This document shows positions 8,312 to 17,298 of a stretch of DNA of 64,000 nucleotides, piece by piece (within the stretch, counting starts at the first letter, position 1; the number at the start of each line of letters is the position of its first letter). The position numbers were made by a program, and so were the translations under genes. The notes under the pieces are model-generated. The model was not told the DNA's origin. It saw only the letters and a list, made by a program, of their open reading frames with translations, and searched no databases. The stretch is taken from positions 1,088,486 to 1,152,485 of the forward strand of contig CBDCNH010000011.1 of NCBI GenBank assembly GCA_965219015.1. Direction: 5' to 3'. Source of the stretch: CBDCNH01 sp965219015 (GTDB taxonomy: Bacteria; Pseudomonadota; Alphaproteobacteria; Rhodobacterales; Rhodobacteraceae).

Positions 8312-10090
8312 ATGCCGAGCTATGCCGCACCCGAGAAGGACATCGCCTTCGTGCTCGACGAGGTGCTGCACGTTGCCTCCTCCGACATCCCCGGCTACGC
8401 CGACCTCGAGCCCGAGTTCACGGCGCAGGTGATCGCCGAGGCGGGACGACTGGCCGCGGAAGTGCTGGCGCCCCTCAACGCCGTCGGCGACCGCGAGGGC
8501 TGCCGGCTCGAGAACGGCGTCGTCGTGACGCCCACTGGGTTCAAGGACGCCTATGCCGAGATGAAGGCCGGCGGCTGGATGGGGCTCGACTGCGACCCCG
8601 AGTACGGCGGCCAGGGGATGCCCTACGTGCTCAACACCGCCGTGGGCGAGATCTTCGTCGCCGCGAACATGGCGTTCCAGATGTACCAGGGCCTCACGCA
8701 CGGCGCCTATTCGGCAATCCATGTCCACGGCACCCCGGCGCAGAAGGCCGCCTACCTGCCGCACATGGTCTCCGGCGACTGGACCGGCACGATGAACCTG
8801 ACCGAGCCGCATTGCGGCACCGACCTCGGGATGATGCGGACGAAGGCAGAGCCGCAGCCGGACGGCAGCTACCGCATCACCGGGCAGAAGATCTTCATCT
8901 CCTCGGGCGAGCACGACCTTGCCGACAACATCGTCCACCTCGTCCTCGCCAAGGCGCCGGGCGGCGGGCCGGGCACCAAGGGGATCAGCCTCTTCATCGT
9001 GCCGAAGTTCCTCGTCAACGAGGACGGCTCGCTCGGCAACCGCAACGCGCTGTCGTGCGGCAAGCTCGAGGAGAAGATGGGCATCCACGGCAACGCGACC
9101 TGCGTGATGAACTACGACGGAGCTGCGGGCTGGCTCCTCGGCGATCTCCACAAGGGGATGCGGGCGATGTTCACGATGATGAACGAGGCGCGGCTCGGCG
9201 TCGGGCTGCAGGGCTACGCGCAGGCCGACGTGGCCTACCAGAACGCGGTCGCCTATGCGCGCGACCGGCTGCAGGGGCGCGACGTGACCGGGCCCGCCAA
9301 CCCCGGCGGCGCCGCCGACCCGATCATCGTCCACCCCGACATCCGTCGCAACCTGATGGACCAGAAGGCCTTCGTGGAGGGCGCGCGGGCGTTCACCTAC
9401 TGGGGCGCCGAGCTCATCGACCGCAGCCGGCGGATGGGCGACGCGGCCGCCGAGGGGATGATCTCGCTTCTCACGCCGGTGCTGAAAGGGTTCCTGACCG
9501 ACAAGGGCTTCGAGATGGCGGTGGCCGCGCAGCAGGTCTACGGCGGGCATGGCTACATCGAGGAATGGGGCATGTCGCAGTTCGCGCGCGATGCGCGGAT
9601 CGCGATGATCTACGAGGGCGCGAACGGCATCCAGGCGCTCGATCTCGTGGGCCGCAAGCTCGGCGCGGATGGCGGGCGGCACATCATGGCGTTCTTCGGG
9701 CTCGTGAAGGCGTTCGGCGCCGACCATGCGGAAGACGCGGTGCTCAAGGACGGTTTCCTCGGCCCGCTCGACCGGGCGGGCAAGGACTTGCAGGCGGCGG
9801 CGGGCTACTTCATGCAGCACGGCATGAAGAACCCCAACGAGGCGCTCGCGGGCTCCTACGACTTCATGCACCTCTTCGGGCACGTGGCGCTCGGGCTGAT
9901 GTGGGCGCGGATGGCGCGGGCGGCGGGCGCGGCGCTTGCGGCCGGCACCGGGGACGCCGCGTTCTACGAGACCAAGATCGCGACCGGGCGCTACTACATG
10001 GCGCGGCTGCTGCCGGCGACGGCGCTGCATCGCGCACGCATCGAGACGGGCGCCGCCCCGGTGATGGCGCTCGCGGCCAACGATTTCTGA
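8312..10090 (+). CDS. Long-type acyl-CoA dehydrogenase (DmdC-like)
   Basis: A 592-residue FAD-dependent acyl-CoA dehydrogenase of the long subfamily with an extra C-terminal domain, to which DmdC (3-methylmercaptopropionyl-CoA dehydrogenase) belongs. The FAD and substrate segments are [27 protein letters not shown] and [10 protein letters not shown]; the catalytic region is [16 protein letters not shown]. It introduces a trans double bond in an acyl-CoA and passes electrons to ETF. DmdC paralogs are many and differ in substrate; no other dmd genes are nearby, so the substrate is open. GGAGG lies 7 bases upstream of the ATG. Confidence 0.9.
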   Translation: MPSYAAPEKDIAFVLDEVLHVASSDIPGYADLEPEFTAQVIAEAGRLAAEVLAPLNAVGDREGCRLENGVVVTPTGFKDAYAEMKAGGWMGLDCDPEYGGQGMPYVLNTAVGEIFVAANMAFQMYQGLTHGAYSAIHVHGTPAQKAAYLPHMVSGDWTGTMNLTEPHCGTDLGMMRTKAEPQPDGSYRITGQKIFISSGEHDLADNIVHLVLAKAPGGGPGTKGISLFIVPKFLVNEDGSLGNRNALSCGKLEEKMGIHGNATCVMNYDGAAGWLLGDLHKGMRAMFTMMNEARLGVGLQGYAQADVAYQNAVAYARDRLQGRDVTGPANPGGAADPIIVHPDIRRNLMDQKAFVEGARAFTYWGAELIDRSRRMGDAAAEGMISLLTPVLKGFLTDKGFEMAVAAQQVYGGHGYIEEWGMSQFARDARIAMIYEGANGIQALDLVGRKLGADGGRHIMAFFGLVKAFGADHAEDAVLKDGFLGPLDRAGKDLQAAAGYFMQHGMKNPNEALAGSYDFMHLFGHVALGLMWARMARAAGAALAAGTGDAAFYETKIATGRYYMARLLPATALHRARIETGAAPVMALAANDF

Positions 10091-10107
10091 TCGCGGAAGG
10101 TACGGGA

Positions 10108-10638
10108 ATGCGACGCATCCTCCTTGCCGCCGGCCTCGCCCTGGCGGCGTCCACCTCCGGGTTCGCACGCGAGGCGACGGAAGCCGACAAGGCCACCGTC
10201 GCGGACCGCGCGGCGGGCTTCGCCGCGGTGTTCACCAATAAGACCTACGGCAAGCTGATCGACTACGTGCCGCCGAAGATCTTCGAGGCCATCGCGACGC
10301 AGTCGGGGCGGCCCGTCGGGGACGTGCGGGCCGCTGCGGCCGATCAGATGAAGGGTCTCGAGGCCGTCGAGTTTCGCGACATGAGCATGGACGTCGAGGG
10401 CGCGACCTATGCCGAGACCTCCAGCGGCCGATCCTACGCGCTCATCCCCACGCGCGCCACGATAACCGCGAGCGGGCAGACGATGAAGTTCGAGAGCACC
10501 ACGGTGGCGATCGAGGACGAGGGCGCCTGGTATCTCGTCCGCATCGACGATCCGAGCCAGACCGAGATCCTGCAGCGCGCAATGCCGGACTTCGAGGGCA
10601 TCGAGTTCCCCGAAGGCCGCATCGAGACGGTGGAGTGA
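10108..10638 (+). CDS. Secreted protein of unknown function
   Basis: A 176-residue protein with a signal peptide (MRRILLAAGLALAAS, cleavage near GFA). The mature part has repeated pairs of short hydrophobic strands (YALIPTRATI, TTVAIEDEGAWYLVRID), a cystatin/NTF2-like pattern often seen in small periplasmic proteins. No catalytic motif is visible. It lies 17 bases after the acyl-CoA dehydrogenase and 7 bases before the GST gene, so it is probably co-transcribed with them. I do not recognise a specific function. Confidence 0.75.
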   Translation: MRRILLAAGLALAASTSGFAREATEADKATVADRAAGFAAVFTNKTYGKLIDYVPPKIFEAIATQSGRPVGDVRAAAADQMKGLEAVEFRDMSMDVEGATYAETSSGRSYALIPTRATITASGQTMKFESTTVAIEDEGAWYLVRIDDPSQTEILQRAMPDFEGIEFPEGRIETVE

Positions 10639-10645
10639 GACGGGC

Positions 10646-11278
10646 ATGATGCGGCTGCACTGCTTCGGCGAGTCCGGCAACGCCTACAAGGCCGCGCTGG
10701 CGATGACCGTGGCAGGCTGCGAATGGGAACCGGTCTACGTCGACTTCTTCAACGGCGGCGCGCGCACCGAAGCGTTCCGGGCCCTGAACGAAATGGCCGA
10801 GGTGCCGGTGCTCGAGGACGGCGAGCTGGTGCTCACGCAGTCCGGCGTGATCCTCGACTACGTGAGCTCCAAGACCGGCCGGCTCGGCGGACGCAGCGCC
10901 CTCGAGCGACGCGAGATCCTGCGCTGGATGTTCTGGGACAACCATCGGCTCTCCGGCATGATCGGGCCAATGCGCTTCCTGATGAACTTCGTGCCGCCCG
11001 AGAAGCGTCCCGAAGCGGTGATCGACTGGCAGCAGGCGCGGCTGAAGTCAGCCTTGAAGGTGCTCGAAGCGCATCTCGCGGGGCGATCCTGGACCGTCGG
11101 CGACGCGGTGACGATCGCGGACTGCTCGCTCGCGGGCTACCTCTACTACCCCGAGCCCTTCGGCTTCGACCGCTCGGACTGGCCCGCCATCGACGCCTGG
11201 CTCGACCGCCTCGCCGCCGTCCCGGGCTGGGCGACGCCGTACGATCTGATGCCGGGGTCGCCGGCGGACAGGCCGTGA
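10646..11278 (+). CDS. Glutathione S-transferase family protein
   Basis: A 210-residue protein with the two-domain GST layout. The N-terminal thioredoxin-like half contains the cis-proline turn EVPVLEDG and the glutathione gamma-glutamyl site QSGVILDY. The C-terminal helical half has the folding motif TIADCSLAGYL. The Ser in ESGNAYKA is the likely active-site residue. Substrate unknown; such proteins conjugate or reduce electrophiles. The gene closely follows the secreted-protein gene. Confidence 0.9.
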   Translation: MMRLHCFGESGNAYKAALAMTVAGCEWEPVYVDFFNGGARTEAFRALNEMAEVPVLEDGELVLTQSGVILDYVSSKTGRLGGRSALERREILRWMFWDNHRLSGMIGPMRFLMNFVPPEKRPEAVIDWQQARLKSALKVLEAHLAGRSWTVGDAVTIADCSLAGYLYYPEPFGFDRSDWPAIDAWLDRLAAVPGWATPYDLMPGSPADRP

Positions 11279-11324
11279 CGCGGCACCGCAGCAGCCGGCC
11301 GGACCCCGCCGCGAGAGCGTCCCG

Positions 11325-12137
11325 ATGACCGCAGCCCCGGCCACGCTGGTCTTTCTGCATTTTCCGAAGACCGCCGGACAGACCGTCCATACCGAGCTCG
11401 CGCGCGTCGTGGGCAAGGACGCCGTCTCCCCCGTCCGTGTGCATTCGCAGGCGGGGACGGGAGCGGCGCAGTTTCCCGAGGGATACCGCCTCTATTCCGG
11501 CCATCTCGACTGGGAAGCGCTGGAAACCGTGCCAGAGCCGCGCTTCGTGTTCACCGTCCTGCGCGATCCGTTGGAGCGGATCGCGTCATTCTACTTCTAC
11601 ATCCTGCGCTGCGCGCAAGCACTGACCCCGGAAGAGCTGCAAAAGCCGCAGCACACCGGGTGGCGCATCGCGCTCGAGCGTGGACCGGACGAGTACTTCT
11701 TCGGGGGCTCGCACGACTGGAGGCAGGTCGTTCGCAATCACTACGATAACCCCTATTGCGCCTATCTGCTGACCCGGCTCATCCGCAGTTATGGCGCCGT
11801 GTCCGACCTGCCGCAGGACGTCCTCGTCGGCCGCGCCGCGGAGGCAGCACGCGCGCTCAGCGGCGTCTATTCGATCGACGCGCTCGATCGGCTGGAACGG
11901 GATCTCGACACGAGGCTCGGGATCCGGGTCGACCTGATCGGACGCTATGTGAACGCGGCCCCGGAACGGCAGACGGAGTCGCGGTGGGCGCGTCTCGAAG
12001 CCACGGTGCAGCGCCAGCAGACCACCGTCAGGCTGCGCGCGTCGCTGCGCGCGGACCGGATGCTGATGCATGAACTCGGCATGGGACAGCGGCCGGACGA
12101 CGTCGCCGCCCCCGCCATGCGGCGAAACCGTTCGTGA
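11325..12137 (+). CDS. Sulfotransferase family 2-like protein
   Basis: A 270-residue protein. FLHFPKTAGQTV matches the 5'-phosphosulfate loop of PAPS-dependent sulfotransferases and FTVLRDPLERIASFYFY the 3'-phosphate binding segment (RDP...R..S). Family members sulfate sugars of polysaccharides, lipids or small molecules. Bacterial copies of this size are usually linked to exopolysaccharide or glycolipid decoration, which is an inference here since no glycan genes adjoin it. The 271 bases downstream up to the next gene hold no supported feature beyond a poor TTGCGG/CTATAA promoter-like pair near 12.35 kb. Confidence 0.8.
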   Translation: MTAAPATLVFLHFPKTAGQTVHTELARVVGKDAVSPVRVHSQAGTGAAQFPEGYRLYSGHLDWEALETVPEPRFVFTVLRDPLERIASFYFYILRCAQALTPEELQKPQHTGWRIALERGPDEYFFGGSHDWRQVVRNHYDNPYCAYLLTRLIRSYGAVSDLPQDVLVGRAAEAARALSGVYSIDALDRLERDLDTRLGIRVDLIGRYVNAAPERQTESRWARLEATVQRQQTTVRLRASLRADRMLMHELGMGQRPDDVAAPAMRRNRS

Positions 12138-12408
12138 ATGCGGGGCCGGCGTCGCTGCGATCCGCATCGAGGTCTCGACGTATGGCCGGATGACCGCCGC
12201 CGTTGGCGCTGACCCCGATGGCGGCGCATATGCTGCGAACCAGTTTTCCGCCGGATCACCATGACCGACACCCGCTCGCGAGGCCAGGCCCAAAGGGTGT
12301 GCCGCCCAGCCTCCGCGCAATCGGGGACGGCACGCGCCGGTTCGCGCTTGCGGCCGCCGATGCGGCACCGATCTATAAGGAGGTTCCGTCTCTCGAAAGG
12401 CATTCCGC

Positions 12409-13431
12409 ATGACCGAACCCCCGAAGCGTGGCGCTCTGATCGGCTGCGGTTTCTTCGCCGAGAACCACATGCATGCCTGGGCCGGCCTCTCCGGCGCCCG
12501 GATCGTCGCGCTCTGTGATCGCGATCGTGCGAAGGCCGAGGCGATGGCCGCGCGGTTCGACGTCGAGGCGGTGTTCGAGGATGCCGACGCGATGTTCGCG
12601 GCCGTGGAGCTCGATTTCGTCGACATCGCCACGACCGTCCAATCGCACCGGCCGCTGGTCGAGCGTGCGGTCCGCCACGCGGCGACCGTGATCTGTCAGA
12701 AGCCCTTCGCCGAGACGATGGAGGACGGGCGCGCGATGGTCGCTGCCGCGGCCGCCGCGGACGCCGCCCTGATCGTGCATGAAAACTTCCGGTGGCAGGC
12801 TCCGTTGCTGCGCCTGAAGGCGCTCGTGGACGCAGGCCGGATCGGCACGCCTGCCTGGGCGCGGGTCTCGTTTCGCCACGGCTACGACAATTACCGCAAC
12901 CAGCCCTACCTCAAGGACATCGAGCGCTTCGCGATCATGGACGTGGGGCTGCACCTCTTCGATGTCGCCCGCTGGCTGATGGGGGAAGCGCTCGACGTCG
13001 CCTGCGCCACTCAGCGCCGCAACCCGACCGTGCGTGGCGAGGACACATTCACCGCGCTTCTCACGCACGCGACGGGCGTGACCGTCTGCGACTGCACCTT
13101 CGACGCGCGGCTCGTCCCCGAGCCGTTCCCCGGCGTGGCCGTGATCGTCGAGGGCGACGCAGGAACCGTCGCGGTCGATGCGTTCGGCCAGCTCGTCCTC
13201 TCGTCGGGTGACGTGGAGACGCTCGAGGACACCGCGCCCGCAGGCCCGGTCTGGGGTGCCGCCCCGTGGCGCGTCGTGCAGGACAGCGTCGCCAACTTCG
13301 CGGCGCACGCGCTCGAGGTCATGCACGGCCGTGCAACGCCGCAGCCGTCGGGGGCGGACAATCTCGCGACGCTGGCGCTGGCCTTCGCGGCCTATGAGGC
13401 GGCCGAGACCCGCGCCGTGGTGCGGCCATGA
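12409..13431 (+). CDS. Gfo/Idh/MocA family NAD(P)-dependent oxidoreductase
   Basis: A 340-residue sugar oxidoreductase. The N-terminal Rossmann fold starts GALIGCGFFAENH (GxGxxA-type loop) and the family EKP motif appears as CQKPFAE. The C-terminal sheet domain carries the RFAIMDVGLHLFDVARWLMG helix with the His used in catalysis. It oxidises or reduces a hydroxyl of a sugar, inositol or sugar acid. The ATG is preceded by GAAAGG at 8 bases; an AAGGAGG further up (12377-12383) is too far to serve it. It is the first gene of the carbohydrate island. Confidence 0.9.
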   Translation: MTEPPKRGALIGCGFFAENHMHAWAGLSGARIVALCDRDRAKAEAMAARFDVEAVFEDADAMFAAVELDFVDIATTVQSHRPLVERAVRHAATVICQKPFAETMEDGRAMVAAAAAADAALIVHENFRWQAPLLRLKALVDAGRIGTPAWARVSFRHGYDNYRNQPYLKDIERFAIMDVGLHLFDVARWLMGEALDVACATQRRNPTVRGEDTFTALLTHATGVTVCDCTFDARLVPEPFPGVAVIVEGDAGTVAVDAFGQLVLSSGDVETLEDTAPAGPVWGAAPWRVVQDSVANFAAHALEVMHGRATPQPSGADNLATLALAFAAYEAAETRAVVRP

Positions 13432-13552
13432 CCCCCGAGCGCTGCAACCCCCCGCGTCCTGACGACATGCCGCTTCGACGCATGAAGGGCTCGTACATCC
13501 GGTCTGGTCGCGGTACGGACGACGCGAACGGCTGTTGCTGAAGGAGGATGAG

Positions 13553-14764
13553 ATGACCGATGCCTTCATCTACGACGCGATCCGCACCCCGCGCGGGAAG
13601 GGCCGGCCCGACGGCGCGCTGCACGAGGTGACGGCGGCCCGGCTGTCGGCGCTCACGCTGAACGCGATCAAGGACCGCAACGGCCTCGACACGGCGGCGG
13701 TGGAGGACGTGATCTGGGGCAACGTCACGCAGGTCGGCGAGCAGGGCGGCTGCCTCGCGCGCACGGCGGTGCTGGCGTCCGACTTCGCCGAGAGCGTGCC
13801 GGGGCTGTCGATCAACCGCTTCTGCGCCTCCGGGCTCGAGGCCGTGAACCTCGCGGCGAACCAGGTCCGCGGCGGCGCGGGCGAGGGCTACGTGGCGGGC
13901 GGCGTCGAGATGATGGGCCGCGTGCCGATGGGCTCGGACGGCGCCGCGATCGCGGTCGATCCCTCCATCGCGATGGCGACGTACTTCGTGCCGCAGGGCA
14001 TCTCCGCCGACATCATCGCGACCGAGTACGGCTTCTCGCGCGACGACGTGGATGCGCTGGCGGTCGAGTCGCAGAAGCGCGCGGCCCGGGCCTGGGACGA
14101 GGGCCGCTTCGCGCGCTCGGTGATCGAAGTGAGCGACCTCAACGGCCTGCCGATCCTCGCGCGTGACGAGTACATGCGCCCCGCCACCGACATGCAGTCG
14201 CTCGGTGCCCTCAAGCCCGCGTTCCGCGAGATGGGCGAGACGATGCCCGGCTTCGACAAGGTGGCGATCATGCGCTACCCGCACCTCGAGCGGATCAATC
14301 ACGTGCATCACGCGGGCAACTCTTCGGGCATCGTGGACGGCGCGGCGGCGGTGCTGATCGGCAGCGCGGCCTTCGGGGAGGCGCACGGGCTGAAGCCCCG
14401 CGCGCGCATCCGTGCCACCGCGAAGATCGGCACCGATCCCACGATCATGCTGACGGGCCCGGTCCCCGCGACGGAGAAGATCCTCCGCGAGGCGGGCATG
14501 AGCATCGCCGACATCGGCCTCTTCGAGGTCAACGAGGCCTTCGCGGCGGTCGTGCTGCGCTTCCTGCAGGCGTTCGACGCGGATCCCGAACGGGTCAACG
14601 TCAACGGCGGCGCCATCGCGATGGGCCATCCGCTCGGCGCCACGGGGGCGATGATCCTCGGCACGCTTCTCGACGAGATGGAGCGGACGGACCGCGAGAC
14701 CGGCCTCGCCACGCTCTGCGTCGCCTCCGGCATGGGCGCCGCGACGATCCTCGAGCGCGTCTGA
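13553..14764 (+). CDS. Acetyl-CoA C-acyltransferase (thiolase)
   Basis: A 403-residue thiolase that cleaves 3-ketoacyl-CoA or condenses two acyl-CoAs. The active-site Cys is in INRFCASGLEAVN, the His and second Cys in NVNGGAIAMGHPLGATGA and TLCVASGMGAA, and NEAFA is also present. AAGGAGG at 13541 sets the ATG at 13553 rather than an upstream in-frame TTG. Its ATG-TGATG junction with the following cupin gene shows tight coupling. It could serve fatty-acid oxidation with FadB at 40.2 kb, or the pathway of the surrounding island. Confidence 0.93.
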   Translation: MTDAFIYDAIRTPRGKGRPDGALHEVTAARLSALTLNAIKDRNGLDTAAVEDVIWGNVTQVGEQGGCLARTAVLASDFAESVPGLSINRFCASGLEAVNLAANQVRGGAGEGYVAGGVEMMGRVPMGSDGAAIAVDPSIAMATYFVPQGISADIIATEYGFSRDDVDALAVESQKRAARAWDEGRFARSVIEVSDLNGLPILARDEYMRPATDMQSLGALKPAFREMGETMPGFDKVAIMRYPHLERINHVHHAGNSSGIVDGAAAVLIGSAAFGEAHGLKPRARIRATAKIGTDPTIMLTGPVPATEKILREAGMSIADIGLFEVNEAFAAVVLRFLQAFDADPERVNVNGGAIAMGHPLGATGAMILGTLLDEMERTDRETGLATLCVASGMGAATILERV

Positions 14765-15234
14765 TGGCGGTGCTCCGCGCTGGCGACGTGGCGGAGCACG
14801 AGACGCCGTCCGAAAAGCGCGCCGAATGGGGCCGCATCGTCACGCAGGCCTTCGGCGACGCGGGCGGGCTCACGCAGTACGGCGCCTATGTGCAGGTGCT
14901 CCACCCCGGCGCGCGGACCTCGAACCGGCACTGGCACGAGGTGGAGGACGAGTTCCTCCTGATGCTCGAAGGCGAGGCGACGGTGATCGAGAACGACGGC
15001 GCGCACGTCATCGGTCCCGGCGATGCCTGCGCCTGGCCGGGCGGCGTGCCGAACGCACATTGCGTCGAGAACCGCTCCGACACGCCCTGCCGCTACCTCA
15101 TCGTCGGCACGCGGCCCGTCGCCGACCGCTGCCACTACCCCGACCTCGGTCGCACGCAGGTCGACGACGCGAAGGGAGCGCGGCTCGTCGACGATGCGAC
15201 CGGCGACGTGCTCCAGGTGTTCCGCGAACGCTAG
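14764..15234 (+). CDS. Cupin domain protein
   Basis: A 156-residue single-domain cupin. The metal-site motif 1 is TSNRHWHEVEDEFLLMLEG (H-x-H and Glu) and motif 2 is PGDACAWPGGVPNAHCVEN with the fourth ligand His. Small cupins of this kind act as isomerases or epimerases of sugars or as metal-dependent dioxygenases; the reaction cannot be told. The start overlaps the thiolase stop (TGATG). Its TAG stop shares a CTAG with the stop of the convergent isomerase gene. Confidence 0.85.
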   Translation: MAVLRAGDVAEHETPSEKRAEWGRIVTQAFGDAGGLTQYGAYVQVLHPGARTSNRHWHEVEDEFLLMLEGEATVIENDGAHVIGPGDACAWPGGVPNAHCVENRSDTPCRYLIVGTRPVADRCHYPDLGRTQVDDAKGARLVDDATGDVLQVFRER

Positions 15235-16283
15235 AGCCCGAGGATGCGCCGTACCGCGCCCTGGTCCGCGCCGTCCGTCGTGAAGTCGTCGAACGCGCGT
15301 TCGGTCACGCGGATGATGTGGTCCTTGACGAACTGCGCGCCCTCGACGGCGCCGTCGTGCGGGTGCTTGATCGCACATTCCCACTCGACGACGGCCCAGC
15401 CGTCGAAGCCGTTCGCGGCCATCTTCGAGAACACCGCACCGAAGTCGACCTGCCCGTCGCCGAGCGACCGGAACCGGCCCGCGCGGTTCACCCAAGGCTG
15501 GAACCCGCCGTAGACGCCCTTGCGCCCCGTCGGGTTGAACTCCGCGTCCTTGACGTGGAACATGGCGATGCGGTCGCGGTAGATGTCGATGTTGTCGAGG
15601 TAGTCGAGGCACTGCAGCACGTAGTGCGACGGGTCGTAGAGCATGTTCGCGCGGGGATGCTGGTCCACGCGGTCGAGGAACATCTCGTAGGTGTCGCCGT
15701 CGTGGAGATCCTCGCCGGGGTGGATCTCGTAGCAGACATCGACGCCGTTCTCCTCGGCATGGTCGAGGATCGGACGCCAGCGCGCGGCAAGCTCGTCGAA
15801 CGCCGCCTCGACGAGCCCCGGCGGACGCTGCGGCCACGGATAGAGGTAGGGCCAGGCGAGCGCACCCGAAAAGGTCGCGTGCGCCGTGATCCCGAGATGG
15901 CGCGACGCGGTGATGGCCTTGCGAACCTGATCAACTGCCCAAGCCTGCCGTGCCTTGGGATCGCCGCGCACCGAAGCCGACGCGAAGTTGTCGAACGGCA
16001 GGTCGTAGGCCGGATGCACGGCGACGAGCTGCCCTTGCAGGTGCGACGACAACTCGGTGATCTCGACGCCGTTGGCGCGCGCGGTCCCGGCCAGCTCGTC
16101 GCAGTAGTCCTTCGACGTCGCCGCCCGTTCGAGGTCGATGAGCCGGCCGTCCCATGACGGGACTTGCACGCCCGCATAGCCCCAGTCGGCGGCCTGCTTG
16201 GTGATCGCGTCCCATGAGTTGAACGGCGCCTCGTCGCCGGCGAATTGCGCGAGAAACAGGCCCGGGCCCTTCAGCGTCTTCAT
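15231..16283 (-). CDS. Xylose-isomerase-like TIM-barrel protein (sugar isomerase/epimerase)
   Basis: A 350-residue protein of the AP-endonuclease-2/xylose-isomerase-like fold. Metal ligands of the barrel are visible as the Glu in CYEIHPGEDLHDG, the Asp and His in NMLYDPSHYV, the His in AMFHVKDAEF and the Glu in VVEWECAIKH. This longer form with a WPYLYPWPQRP insert is common next to Gfo/Idh oxidoreductases in sugar-degradation loci. It is the second gene of a minus-strand unit 12 bases behind the next isomerase, with GAGGGAGAA as ribosome site. The substrate is unknown. Confidence 0.88.
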   Translation of the reverse strand: MKTLKGPGLFLAQFAGDEAPFNSWDAITKQAADWGYAGVQVPSWDGRLIDLERAATSKDYCDELAGTARANGVEITELSSHLQGQLVAVHPAYDLPFDNFASASVRGDPKARQAWAVDQVRKAITASRHLGITAHATFSGALAWPYLYPWPQRPPGLVEAAFDELAARWRPILDHAEENGVDVCYEIHPGEDLHDGDTYEMFLDRVDQHPRANMLYDPSHYVLQCLDYLDNIDIYRDRIAMFHVKDAEFNPTGRKGVYGGFQPWVNRAGRFRSLGDGQVDFGAVFSKMAANGFDGWAVVEWECAIKHPHDGAVEGAQFVKDHIIRVTERAFDDFTTDGADQGAVRRILGL

Positions 16284-16295
16284 GTCAGTTCTCCC

Positions 16296-17162
16296 TCAAG
16301 CAAGCCCGGCCTTCGCCATGTGCCTGCGGATGTGGTCATGCCCGTCACGATAGACCGTATCCGGTCCCTCGGAAAAGTCGCGCCAGACCCTCGTCGCGGC
16401 GGCGAGGTCCGGCAGGCCGCGACCGAAGGCCTCGATGGTGAGCCAGCCATCGTAGCCGATGGACTTGATCGCGGCGAAGGTCGCGTCCCACGGGACGTGA
16501 CCGCGGCCGGGCACCCCCCGGTCGTTCTCCGAGATGTGGATATGCGCGACATGGGCGGCATTGCGGGTCAGCGCGCCCACTGGATCCGCTTCCTCGATGT
16601 TGGCGTGAAAGGTGTCGTACATGGCGCGGATGTTCGGATGGGCGATGGCGTCGAGATGCGCTGCCGTCGCGTCCATCGTGTTGAGCAGGTAGCACTCGAA
16701 GCGGTTGAGCGCTTCGAGCGCCACGGTGACGCCCGCGCCCCGCGCATGGTCGCCGATGCGGCGCTGCACCTCGACGGAGCAGGCGAGTTCGGCCTCCGTC
16801 GGGCCCTGCCCGCTGAACCCGCCGAGCGTCGAGTGCAGCGGCCCGCAGAGGAGCGTGGCGCCGAGCGCATGGGAGCAATCGAGCACGCGCCGCATGTAGT
16901 CGAGACCCGCCGCGCGCTGCTTGGCGTCGCCGATGAGGTTCATGCTCGGGTCGCCCATCGCGGTCACGGCGGTGCGCGCAAGGCCGATGTCGTCGAGCAT
17001 CCGGCCGGTCTTGGCGTAGTCCGCGGGCGTGCCGTCGAAGACCGGCACCTCTACGCCGTCGAAGCCCGTCGCGCGGATGTCGCCAAGCAATTCGGCGTGC
17101 TCCGGCCCGAGCCGGGTCGTCCAAAGGAACATGCACATGCCGACCCGCATCTTGATACTCAC
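16296..17162 (-). CDS. D-tagatose-3-epimerase-like TIM-barrel protein
   Basis: A 288-residue xylose-isomerase-like barrel of ordinary ketose-3-epimerase length. Metal-binding Glu/Asp/His residues occur in VALEALNRFECY, AMYDTFHANIEE, AHIHISENDRG and TIEAFGRG, the pattern of D-tagatose/D-psicose 3-epimerases and hydroxypyruvate isomerases. It probably interconverts ketoses or 2-oxo-tetronates. Two starts are possible: GTG at 17162 (used here) or ATG at 17150. The promoter region carries a perfect palindrome over the -10, so the gene is likely under the GntR regulator encoded at 19.4 kb. Confidence 0.88.
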   Translation of the reverse strand: MSIKMRVGMCMFLWTTRLGPEHAELLGDIRATGFDGVEVPVFDGTPADYAKTGRMLDDIGLARTAVTAMGDPSMNLIGDAKQRAAGLDYMRRVLDCSHALGATLLCGPLHSTLGGFSGQGPTEAELACSVEVQRRIGDHARGAGVTVALEALNRFECYLLNTMDATAAHLDAIAHPNIRAMYDTFHANIEEADPVGALTRNAAHVAHIHISENDRGVPGRGHVPWDATFAAIKSIGYDGWLTIEAFGRGLPDLAAATRVWRDFSEGPDTVYRDGHDHIRRHMAKAGLA

Positions 17163-17165
17163 GCC

Positions 17166-17184
17166 TTTCTGGTCTTACCAGAAA
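17166..17184. promoter_or_regulatory. GntR/FadR-type operator O1
   Basis: A 19-bp perfect palindrome, TTTCTGGT-CTT-ACCAGAAA. Its core TGGT-N3-ACCA matches the operator form of FadR-subfamily GntR regulators. It covers the -10 position of the minus-strand isomerase promoter. Three related sites lie at 17241, 26758 and 26892. Confidence 0.7.
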
Positions 17185-17205
17185 CATCGCCGGATGCCGT
17201 GTCAA
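17177..17205 (-). promoter_or_regulatory. Promoter of the minus-strand isomerase operon
   Basis: A perfect -35 TTGACA (17200-17205) and TCTGGT (17177-17182) at 17-bp spacing on the minus strand. The -10 lies inside operator O1, which fits repression by occlusion. Confidence 0.5.
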
Positions 17206-17225
17206 CCATATAGGTTTCACAGAGC

Positions 17226-17254
17226 TTGAGATCGCCTAGGATCTGGTCTAGCCA
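17226..17254 (+). promoter_or_regulatory. Promoter of the plus-strand dehydratase operon
   Basis: TTGAGA (17226-17231) and TAGCCA (17249-17254), 17 bases apart. The -10 lies inside operator O2. It would give a leader of about 40 bases before the ATG at 17299. Confidence 0.45.
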
Positions 17255-17257
17255 GAT
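17241..17257. promoter_or_regulatory. GntR/FadR-type operator O2
   Basis: ATCTGG-TCTAG-CCAGAT has 6-bp perfect arms; read as TCTGGT-CTA-GCCAGA it is operator O1 with one inner mismatch. It overlaps the plus-strand -10. Confidence 0.6.
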
Positions 17258-17298
17258 ACGGACAACACGCGTCGCACAGCGACTAGAGGGAGGATCCC

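Noticed and set aside
8312..10090. Calling the acyl-CoA dehydrogenase dmdC
   Set aside because: The subfamily fits but paralogs are common, and no dmdA, dmdB or dmdD gene is in the window.
7775..10168. A 797-codon minus-strand frame opposite merR and the acyl-CoA dehydrogenase
   Set aside because: Antisense shadow produced by high GC at third codon positions; the plus-strand proteins are unmistakable.
12371..12383. CTATAAGGAGG upstream of the Gfo/Idh gene as ribosome site or start of a small gene
   Set aside because: No start codon follows at a workable distance, and the real gene has its own GAAAGG nearer the ATG.
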